In this document: positions 14,724 to 19,465 of the stretch, piece by piece
Layout: the number at the start of each line of letters is the position of its first letter
Position numbering within the stretch: the stretch's first letter is position 1
NCBI GenBank assembly: GCA_023428085.1
Contig: JAEYZK010000068.1
Location: forward strand, 1-19,465
Source: Pseudomonadota bacterium
Lineage (GTDB): Bacteria > Myxococcota > Myxococcia > Myxococcales > Anaeromyxobacteraceae
DNA length: 19,465 nucleotides
Direction of reading: 5' to 3'
Made by a program: the position numbers and the translations under genes
The notes under the pieces: model-generated
What the model was told of the DNA's origin: nothing
What the model saw: the letters and a program-made list of their open reading frames with translations, nothing else
The model's database searches: none

Positions 14724-14729
14724 TATATT
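14724..14729 (+). promoter_or_regulatory. -10-like TATATT before the 128-aa gene
   Basis: TATATT (5 of 6 to TATAAT) stands out in GC-rich sequence, 9 nt before ATG 14739. GGGAG at 14731-14735 is very close to the ATG (3 nt), too close for a standard ribosome site. The mRNA is probably leaderless or nearly so. Confidence 0.5.
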
Positions 14730-14738
14730 CGGGAGCCC

Positions 14739-15125
14739 ATGTCCGTCACCGTCGAGACCGGCTCCACCCTCACCTTCGACAAGTTCTGGCGCTGGCTGAA
14801 GCGCCACCCGAACTGCATCCTCCGCGCGGGCACGCCGGACACCACGCTCTTCGACCAGGACGACCTGCACTGGCACCTCGAGGAGGACGAGGACCGCGTG
14901 CCGCTCGTGCAGCTCCTGCGCGGGAAGCAGCTCCTCGGCGAGATCGCCATCGAGGTCCGCGAGGTGCTGTTCGTGCAAGCGATGCCCGAGCCGGGCGGGG
15001 AGGCAGGCCACTTCCTGTTCGAGCTGTGGGGCGGCGGGGGCGAGGAGCCCTTCGCCGTCTACCACTTCGCGATGGCCCACGCCCTCGACGAGGACGGCGG
15101 CCACCGGACGCAGCTCAAGCAGTAG
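14739..15125 (+). CDS. Conserved-looking hypothetical protein, 128 aa
   Basis: I do not recognise a family. The protein is soluble, acidic and without signal peptide or membrane helix. Visible features are 'FDKFWRWLKRHPNCILRAGTPDTTLF' (split, about 14-39), an acidic 'DDLHWHLEEDEDR' near 41-53, a hydrophobic core 'EIAIEVREVLFVQAMPE', and 'HFLFELWGGGGEEPFAVYHFAMAHALDEDG' features near 90-120. The amino-acid composition is balanced (Phe, Trp, Asp, few Arg/Pro runs), unlike the spurious frames nearby, and the strong -10-like hexamer before the ATG supports expression. It sits between marR and the PheS-like ligase on the same strand, with no overlap with either. Confidence 0.75.
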   Translation: MSVTVETGSTLTFDKFWRWLKRHPNCILRAGTPDTTLFDQDDLHWHLEEDEDRVPLVQLLRGKQLLGEIAIEVREVLFVQAMPEPGGEAGHFLFELWGGGGEEPFAVYHFAMAHALDEDGGHRTQLKQ

Positions 15126-15148
15126 GGGCCCCGCGACGGTCCGTGCCC

Positions 15149-15178
15149 TTGCCGGGCGCGCGGCCGCTCCCGTATGCT
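15149..15178 (+). promoter_or_regulatory. Candidate promoter for the PheS-like ligase leader
   Basis: TTGCCG (15149-15154) and TATGCT (15173-15178) are spaced by 18 nt, each matching 4 of 6 consensus bases. The start would be near 15185, giving a leader of about 185 nt before the ligase ATG. A GTG lies 6 nt after the -10-like hexamer. Confidence 0.4.
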
Positions 15179-15184
15179 CGCTCC

Positions 15185-15274
15185 GTGGTCCTGACGCACG
15201 TGCGCGCCCGTCGATTTTCGAGCCCCCCGCCCCGGTCCGGGCGCGGGGTGGGCTCGTGCGCGGGTCGCGCGTAG
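15185..15274 (+). CDS. Possible 29-aa leader peptide ORF upstream of the PheS-like ligase
   Basis: GTG 15185 follows a -10-like hexamer by 6 nt, the same spacing seen at alr. It opens a 29-codon frame ending TAG 15272-15274, rich in Arg, with a single Phe encoded by TTT at 15215-15217. TTT is unusual here, where TTC is strongly preferred. That codon lies 1 nt before a strong hairpin (15219-15256). It could be a regulatory leader peptide, but one Phe codon is weak evidence, and this may be a chance frame. Confidence 0.25.
   Translation: MVLTHVRARRFSSPPPRSGRGVGSCAGRA
15219..15256 (+). other. Leader hairpin, 7-bp outer and 5-bp inner stems
   Basis: CGAGCCC (15219-15225) pairs with GGGCTCG (15250-15256). 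Inside, CGCCC (15228-15232) can pair with GGGCG (15239-15243) around a 6-nt loop. It lies within the leader between the candidate promoter and the ligase gene and could pause transcription or shape a regulatory fold. Confidence 0.4.
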
Positions 15275-15314
15275 CGGGGCCGCTCCAGCACCACCGCACG
15301 GACCAGGGACGGGG

Positions 15315-15334
15315 GGATTCCCGCGCGTGAATCC
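15315..15334 (+). other. Second leader hairpin (GGATTC-N8-GAATCC)
   Basis: Perfect 6-bp arms at 15315-15320 and 15329-15334 with an 8-nt loop lie 35 bp before the ligase ATG. The arms contain A/T bases, so they are not simply a GC artefact. The role is unknown. Confidence 0.35.
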
Positions 15335-15369
15335 ACCTGCGTCCACCCGCTCGTCCCGGAGATCCGTCC

Positions 15370-16500
15370 ATGTCCCCCAAGCTCCTCTCGAAGGAGGCCC
15401 TCGCGCACGCCCTGGCGCTGCGCGATCTCACCGATCCGTCGCTCGGTCGCCACGCGATGCAGGACCTGCTCCGCGCGCTCGCGCAGGCGCTCGGCGGCGC
15501 CTGGCGCTGCCCCGTGCGCGTGGAGCGCGCTCCGCCGATCGTCTCCGTCGCGGACAACTACGACCGGCTCCACTACCCCGCGGACGGCGCCGCGCGAGAC
15601 GCGCGGTACACCCGCTACGTCACGCCCGACACCCTGCTGCGCACCCAGACCTCGGCGATGATCCCTCCGCTCCTCCGACGGCTCGCCGCGGAGCCGCGCC
15701 CGCCGCAGGACGTGCTCCTCGTCTGTCCGGGCCTCGTCTACCGTCGAGACGTCATCGACCGGCTGCACACCGGCGAGCCCCACCAGGTGGACCTGTGGCG
15801 CGTCCGCCTCGGCCCGCCGCTCGGCCCCGAGGACCTCGACGCCATGATCGCGGAGGTGACCGCCGCCGTGGCGCCGGGGCGGCCGGTCCGCGTGCACCCT
15901 GCGTCGCATCCGTACACCGTGGGTGGAAGGCAGATCGACGTGGCGGACGGCGGCGGCTGGGTCGAGATCGGCGAGTGCGGGCGCGCCCTCCCTGCCCTGC
16001 TCCGGGAGGCCGGCTTGCCGGACGGGGCGACCGGGCTCGCGATGGGGCTCGGGCTCGACCGGCTGCTCATGCTGCGCAAGGGGATCGACGACATCCGGCT
16101 GCTCCGCTCCGAGGATCCGCGGGTCGCCGGTCAGCTCCGCGACCTGGCGCCGTACCGCCCCGTGTCGCGGCAGCCGCCGGTCCGGCGCGACCTCTCCATC
16201 GCGGTGCCCGACGCGACCTCGGCCGAGGAGCTGGGCGATCGGGTGCGCGAGGCCCTCGGCGCCCGCGCGCGGGACGTGGAGGCGGTCGAGGTGCTCGGCG
16301 AGACCCCGGGGGCGTTGCTCCCCGCCGCCGCCCGGGCGCGGCTCGGCCTCCGACCGGGGCAGAGGAACGTGCTCCTCCGCGTGGTGCTCCGCTCCCCCGA
16401 GCGCACCTTGACCGACCCCGAGGCGAACGCCCTCCGCGACGACATCTATGCCGCGGTGCACGAGGGGATCGCGCACCAATGGGCGCGTGGTCCGAGGTGA
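15370..16500 (+). CDS. Single-chain PheS-related class II ligase with FDX-ACB domain
   Basis: This 376-aa protein has the catalytic fold of the phenylalanyl-tRNA synthetase alpha chain (about 50-258) fused to a ferredoxin-fold anticodon-binding domain (about 260-376), which in bacteria normally belongs to PheT. That order matches monomeric mitochondrial PheRS. Landmarks are 'DNYDRLHYP' (62-70), 'TLLRTQTS' (88-95), motif 2 'YRRDVID' (124-130) with H133 and HQVD (138-141), 'GWVEIGECG' (196-204) and motif 3 'GLAMGLGLDR' (222-231). ATP-binding parts look intact, but the loop that is F-P-F in PheS is H180-P-Y182, so the substrate may not be phenylalanine. It may belong to a group some databases call PheS-related mystery ligase (SrmL); that is recollection, not checked. 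GGAG lies 8 nt before the ATG. Confidence 0.85.
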   Translation: MSPKLLSKEALAHALALRDLTDPSLGRHAMQDLLRALAQALGGAWRCPVRVERAPPIVSVADNYDRLHYPADGAARDARYTRYVTPDTLLRTQTSAMIPPLLRRLAAEPRPPQDVLLVCPGLVYRRDVIDRLHTGEPHQVDLWRVRLGPPLGPEDLDAMIAEVTAAVAPGRPVRVHPASHPYTVGGRQIDVADGGGWVEIGECGRALPALLREAGLPDGATGLAMGLGLDRLLMLRKGIDDIRLLRSEDPRVAGQLRDLAPYRPVSRQPPVRRDLSIAVPDATSAEELGDRVREALGARARDVEAVEVLGETPGALLPAAARARLGLRPGQRNVLLRVVLRSPERTLTDPEANALRDDIYAAVHEGIAHQWARGPR

Positions 16501-16534
16501 GGAGCTGCCGGTCGGGCCGTCACCGCGTTTCGTG

Positions 16535-16591
16535 CCCGCCCCCGTGCCCCTCCCCGTCCCCGTCAACGCACCCGCTCCCGGTCCCGCACCC
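16535..16591 (-). repeat. Potential G-quadruplex cluster (nine G-runs on the minus strand)
   Basis: The plus strand holds nine runs of 3-5 C at 16535, 16539, 16547, 16552, 16558, 16571, 16577, 16583 and 16589. On the minus strand these give two canonical four-run motifs with loops of 1-3 nt, separated by 9 nt. The cluster lies in the 143-bp gap between the ligase and amidase genes, upstream of the amidase -10-like element. Confidence 0.5.
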
Positions 16592-16630
16592 GGTCTCTCT
16601 CCCGGCGAAACCGAACGCCCCCGCCTCTGC

Positions 16631-16636
16631 TAAGCT
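16631..16636 (+). promoter_or_regulatory. -10-like hexamer before the amidase
   Basis: TAAGCT lies 7 nt before GTG 16644, with no Shine-Dalgarno sequence, repeating the leaderless arrangement seen at alr. It matches the TANNNT pattern but only 3 of 6 consensus bases strictly; no -35 element is evident. Confidence 0.35.
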
Positions 16637-16643
16637 CCCCGTC

Positions 16644-18149
16644 GTGCGCTTCCCCGAGTACGACCGGCTCGACGCCCTGGGCCTCGCGGAGCTCGTCGCG
16701 CGCGGCGCCGTCAGCGCCGCCGAGGTCCTCGAGGCCGCGCTCGAGCGCGCCGACGTCCGCAACCCGCCGATCAACGCCCTCGTCTCGCGCTTCGACGCCG
16801 AGGCGAGGGTCCGCGCGCGCGCCCCGCTCCCGCGCGGGCCCCTCGCGGGCGTACCGTTCCTGCTCAAGGATCTCGCGACCGCGTGGGCCGGGCACCCGCT
16901 CACGGACGGCTCGCGCGCCCTCCGCGACGTCGTGGCCGCCGACGACAGCGGCGTCGTGCAGCGGCTCAAGGCCGCCGGCCTCGTCCTGTTCGGCCAGACC
17001 AGCACGCCCGAGTTCGGCATCCGGCCGGTGACCGAGCCGCAGCTCCGCGGCCCCTCCCGGAACCCCTGGAGCCTCGCGCACACGCCGGGCGGCTCGTCCG
17101 GCGGGTCGGGCGCCGCGGTCGCCGCGCGGATCGTGCCGGCCGCCCACGGCAACGACGGCGGCGGCTCGCTCCGGATCCCCGCGTCCTGCTGCGGGGTCTT
17201 CGCCCTCAAGGCGAGCCGCGGGCGCGTGAGCTGGGGGCCGCTCCAGGGCGCCGTGCTCTCGGGCCTCGCGACCCAGGGCGTCCTCACCCGCTCCGTCCGC
17301 GACTCGGCCGCCTTCCTCGACGTGCTCGCCGGGCCCTGCCCCGGCGATCCGTACGGCGCGCCGCCGCCGGCGCGACCGTTCCTCGCGGAGGTCGGCGTCC
17401 CGCCCGGCAGGCTGCGCGTCGCGGTCACGCGGCGGTCGCTGTTCGGGCGGTTCACGAACCGCGAGTGCGAGGAGGCCGTGGAGCGCGCCGCGCGCCTGCT
17501 CACCGACCTCGGCCACGACGTCGAGGAGGCGCACCCCGACATCGCGCGCGAGCCGCTCATCCGGGCGTACCTCACCACCTCGGCGGCGCAGACGGCGGCG
17601 GACGTCGCCCACGCGACGGCGGCTGTGGGCCGCCGGCCGCGCCGGGGCGAGCTCGAGCCCGAGACCCGCCTCCTCGCCGCCGCGGGCCGGCACCTCTCCG
17701 CGTGCGCGCTCGTCGTCGCCGAGGCCGAGATGCACCGGGCAGCGCGGGCGATGGCGGCATTCCACGCGGCGTACGACGTCCTCGTCACCCCGACGCTCGC
17801 CCAGCCGCCGCAGCGCGTCGGCGGCCTCGACCTCACGCGCGGGGAGCGGCTCGGGATCCGCCTGGCGGCCGGCGTGCCGCTCCGGCGTGTGCTCGACTAC
17901 ATCTTCGACGAGCTGTCGCCCCGGTCGTTCGACGCGACCGGGAACACCATGCTCTTCAACCAGACCGGCCAGCCCGCGATGAGCGTGCCGCTCCACTTCT
18001 CCGCGGACGGCCTCCCCATCGGCGTACAGGTCGTGGGTCGCTTCGGCGAGGAGACGACGCTCTTCCGCCTCGCCGCGCAGCTCGAGGAGGCCCAGCCGTG
18101 GGCCGGGCGGCTGCCGCCGCTGGTCGAGGCCGCGCCTCCGCTCCCGTGA
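16644..18149 (+). CDS. Amidase-signature family hydrolase
   Basis: This 501-aa serine hydrolase cleaves an amide bond through a Ser-cis-Ser-Lys triad. The triad is K75 ('FLLKDL'), S151 in 'TPGGSSGGSG' and nucleophile S175 in 'GNDGGGSLRIPAS'; the 24-residue Ser-Ser spacing equals that of GatA. The C-terminus ('FNQTGQPAMSVPL', 'GLPIGVQVVGRFGEE') is typical of the broad amidase group that includes 6-aminohexanoate-cyclic-dimer hydrolase. It is probably not GatA, as no gatB/gatC is adjacent. There is no signal peptide, so it is cytosolic. The start is GTG 16644, the first start giving family-like sequence; upstream in-frame codons are Pro/Ser-rich and overlap the C-run region. The PheS-like ligase 143 bp upstream may be functionally linked. 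The substrate is unknown. Confidence 0.93.
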   Translation: MRFPEYDRLDALGLAELVARGAVSAAEVLEAALERADVRNPPINALVSRFDAEARVRARAPLPRGPLAGVPFLLKDLATAWAGHPLTDGSRALRDVVAADDSGVVQRLKAAGLVLFGQTSTPEFGIRPVTEPQLRGPSRNPWSLAHTPGGSSGGSGAAVAARIVPAAHGNDGGGSLRIPASCCGVFALKASRGRVSWGPLQGAVLSGLATQGVLTRSVRDSAAFLDVLAGPCPGDPYGAPPPARPFLAEVGVPPGRLRVAVTRRSLFGRFTNRECEEAVERAARLLTDLGHDVEEAHPDIAREPLIRAYLTTSAAQTAADVAHATAAVGRRPRRGELEPETRLLAAAGRHLSACALVVAEAEMHRAARAMAAFHAAYDVLVTPTLAQPPQRVGGLDLTRGERLGIRLAAGVPLRRVLDYIFDELSPRSFDATGNTMLFNQTGQPAMSVPLHFSADGLPIGVQVVGRFGEETTLFRLAAQLEEAQPWAGRLPPLVEAAPPLP

Positions 18150-18255
18150 ACGAGCCCGCGCCCCGGGCGGTCGAGCCACCCTCGGCCCGGCCGGGGAGTG
18201 TACGGCCCCCGGGACCCGGAGTACGAAGACGCCGTCCCCTCTCCAGGGAGCCCAC

Positions 18256-18621
18256 GTGATCGACCATCTGACGCTCAAGGTGAAGGACGTCCGCACGGCG
18301 CGCGCGTTCTACGCCGCCGCCCTCGCGCCGCTCGGCTACGAGGTCCTCGTGGAGCACGAGGGCGTCGTGGGGATGGGCGCCGACAAGCATCCGGACCTCT
18401 GGATCGGGCAGGACCCCGAGAACGCGCGCCCCGCGCACGTCGCGTTCACCGCGCCCAGCCGGAAGGCCGTGGACGCGTTCCACGCCGCGGCGCTCGCCGC
18501 CGGCGCGAAGGACAACGGCAGGCCGGGCGTGCGGCCGGAGTACCACCCGACGTACTACGCCGCGTTCGTGCTCGACGAGGACGGGCACAACATCGAGGCC
18601 GTGGTCCACCGTCCGGAGTGA
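18256..18621 (+). CDS. VOC-fold (glyoxalase/dioxygenase superfamily) protein
   Basis: This 121-aa protein is a single vicinal-oxygen-chelate domain of two beta-alpha-beta-beta-beta modules. Likely metal ligands are H4 ('MIDHLTLKV'), H61 ('AHVAFTA') and E114 ('GHNIEAV'), the usual positions. 'RAFYAAALAPLGYEV' and 'YYAAFVLDEDGHNIEAV' are hallmarks of the small glyoxalase/bleomycin-resistance-like group often found in proteobacteria. The reaction is unknown; members include isomerases, dioxygenases and binding proteins. The start is GTG 18256, with GGGAG 5 nt upstream. It lies 106 bp after the amidase on the same strand, with no clear promoter between. Confidence 0.92.
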   Translation: MIDHLTLKVKDVRTARAFYAAALAPLGYEVLVEHEGVVGMGADKHPDLWIGQDPENARPAHVAFTAPSRKAVDAFHAAALAAGAKDNGRPGVRPEYHPTYYAAFVLDEDGHNIEAVVHRPE

Positions 18622-18624
18622 GCC

Positions 18625-18637
18625 GCCGGGCGCCGGC
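18625..18637 (+). terminator. Small GC hairpin just after the VOC gene
   Basis: GCCGG, a GCG loop and CCGGC begin 3 nt after the TGA stop. The stem is only 5 bp and no T-tract follows, so it is weak and could be chance. Confidence 0.25.
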
Positions 18638-18702
18638 CCCTGCGCCTCCGCGTGCCATCCCGCGCCGAGCTGCCCAGCTTGTGCCTGGCGAGGGAGGGCG
18701 CG

Positions 18703-19230
18703 ATGGAAAGCAAGGCGAAGGCGTTCGGGCATCCGGTCCACCCGATGTTGATCGTGTTCCCGCTGGGGCTCCTGGCGACGTCGTTTTTCTTCGACCTCAT
18801 CCGTGCGGCCGGCGGAGGCGCGAGCTTCTCGCGGGCCGCCTTCTACATGATCGCGGCCGGCATCATCGGCGGGCTGCTCGCGGCGGTGTTCGGGCTCGTC
18901 GACTGGCTCGCCATCCCCAAGGGCACCCGGGCGAAGCGCATCGGCGCGCTCCACGGCCTGGCCAACGTGGCGGTGGTGGCGCTCTTCATCTTCTCGTGGG
19001 GGGCCCGGTACGCGGACCCGGACGAGCAGAGCACACCGGCGGTGATCCTCTCCGCGGTGGCGGTGCTCCTCGCGCTCGTGTCGGGGTGGCTCGGCGGCGA
19101 GCTCGTCGATCGACTCGGCGTCGGCGTGGACGACGGCGCGCACGTGGACGCGCCGAGCTCGCTGTCCGGCAGGCCCGCGTCCGAGCGCCACTCCGAGGGG
19201 CGCCCGCTCGTCCCGCGGCGCGTGACGTGA
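18703..19230 (+). CDS. DUF2231 family membrane protein
   Basis: This 175-aa inner-membrane protein has four predicted helices at about 14-32, 46-68, 84-100 and 113-130. The N-terminal 'GHPVHPMLIVFPLGLL' and 'ALHGLANV' before helix 3 are the DUF2231 (PF09990) signatures; the conserved His residues could bind haem or metal, but no role is established. The C-terminal tail after 140 is polar and disordered-looking. The start is ATG 18703, with AGGGAGGG 4-5 nt upstream; an in-frame upstream start would add 17 residues without a ribosome site. It is followed by a double hairpin. Confidence 0.9.
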   Translation: MESKAKAFGHPVHPMLIVFPLGLLATSFFFDLIRAAGGGASFSRAAFYMIAAGIIGGLLAAVFGLVDWLAIPKGTRAKRIGALHGLANVAVVALFIFSWGARYADPDEQSTPAVILSAVAVLLALVSGWLGGELVDRLGVGVDDGAHVDAPSSLSGRPASERHSEGRPLVPRRVT

Positions 19231-19233
19231 TCG

Positions 19234-19270
19234 GGCGGGGCTGCCCCGCCGGGAGCGCGCACACGCTCCC
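19234..19270 (+). terminator. Tandem perfect hairpins after the DUF2231 gene
   Basis: GGCGGGG-CTG-CCCCGCC (19234-19250) is directly followed by GGGAGCG-CGCACA-CGCTCCC (19251-19270). Both stems are 7 bp and perfect, starting 3 nt after the stop. There is no T-tract. Two abutting stems make a chance origin less likely than for the single hairpins elsewhere. Confidence 0.55.
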
Positions 19271-19326
19271 ACTGCCAGTCCTACGAGGTCCTTGCCCGCG
19301 GCGCGGCTGCCTGGCATGACCTCGCC

Positions 19327-19465
19327 ATGCACCCGCTCCTCAGGCTCTCGGCCCTGCTCTCGCTCGCCCTCGGCGCCGCCTGTTACACGGTGGAGACCGA
19401 GGTCCGCGAGCTGCCGCCCCGCACCGCCCAGGGCCCCGCGCCGCGCCGCATGCCGCCCCGGGCGC
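19327..19465 (+). CDS. Putative lipoprotein (3' truncated by the window edge)
   Basis: From ATG 19327 the frame encodes 46 residues to the edge. A short signal peptide with 'LLRLSALLSLALGAAC' ends in a lipobox-like G-A-A-C (Cys19), followed by 'YTVETEVRELPPR' and a Pro/Arg-rich stretch. This suggests a lipoprotein anchored through Cys19. No strong Shine-Dalgarno site is visible. The family cannot be assigned from this fragment. Confidence 0.6.
   Translation, partial: MHPLLRLSALLSLALGAACYTVETEVRELPPRTAQGPAPRRMPPRA

Noticed and set aside
15290..15340. T-box riboswitch before the PheS-like gene (GGGGGG...CCCGCGCG resembling the T-box core).
   Set aside because: The required GGTGG-N-ACCGCG core and stem I elements are absent; similarity is limited to GC-rich bases.
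15327..18149. A 940-codon frame that could be read as a fusion protein ending in the amidase.
   Set aside because: Up to about 16640 the frame is an Arg/Pro-rich shadow of the PheS-like gene; the amidase proper starts at GTG 16644.
16644..18149. Amidase as GatA of the Glu/Asp-tRNA amidotransferase.
   Set aside because: The triad is shared by the whole family; no gatB or gatC is adjacent, and the C-terminal part looks like the general amidase group.

Overview
The window is very GC-rich (third codon positions are almost always G or C), which makes long spurious reading frames on every strand. Codon use, the HNH/DUF222-like protein, and the density of cytosolic histidine kinases suggest a myxobacterium, most likely Anaeromyxobacter-like (Myxococcota). 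This assignment is inference from style; no rRNA or other phylogenetic marker is present. I see no tRNA, rRNA, CRISPR array, insertion sequence or phage gene.

Layout: (1) 1-1541 (+), the 3' part of an HNH nuclease-type protein, ending in a 4-bp stop-to-stop overlap with (2) 1538-2704 (-), a COG3146/FemAB-like N-acyltransferase. (3) 2754-4151 (-), a receiver-plus-histidine-kinase protein, divergent from (4) 4359-6962 and 6959-9463 (+), two translationally coupled paralogous histidine kinases. Each kinase carries an N-terminal LacI/periplasmic-binding-protein-type ligand domain but no DNA-binding domain, signal peptide or membrane segment. The 207-bp divergent region between them is packed with inverted repeats. 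(5) 9623-11829 (+), an ABC exporter (ATPase plus ABC-2 permease, 4-bp overlap). (6) 11865-13061 (+), alanine racemase, convergent with a 4-nt gap to (7) 13066-14118 (-), a branched-chain aminotransferase, which is divergent from (8) 14222-14650 (+), a MarR regulator. The 103-bp gap between 7 and 8 carries two matching palindromes about four helical turns apart. (9) 14739-15125 (+), an unknown 128-aa protein. (10) 15370-16500 (+), a single-chain PheS-like ligase with a C-terminal FDX-ACB domain, preceded by a possible leader ORF and hairpins. (11) 16644-18149 (+), an amidase-signature hydrolase. (12) 18256-18621 (+), a VOC-fold protein. (13) 18703-19230 (+), a DUF2231 membrane protein, followed by a double hairpin. 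(14) 19327 to the end (+), the start of a lipoprotein.

The most coherent unit is the kinase block (2754-9463). Two cytosolic small-molecule-binding kinases and one receiver-kinase are probably parts of one phosphorelay; the ligand and final output are not encoded here. The second unit of interest is the PheS-like ligase, whose domain order matches mitochondrial PheRS but whose phenylalanine pocket is altered. A recurring regulatory feature is an AT-rich -10-like hexamer 6-9 nt before start codons, mostly without a Shine-Dalgarno sequence, suggesting leaderless transcripts for several genes.
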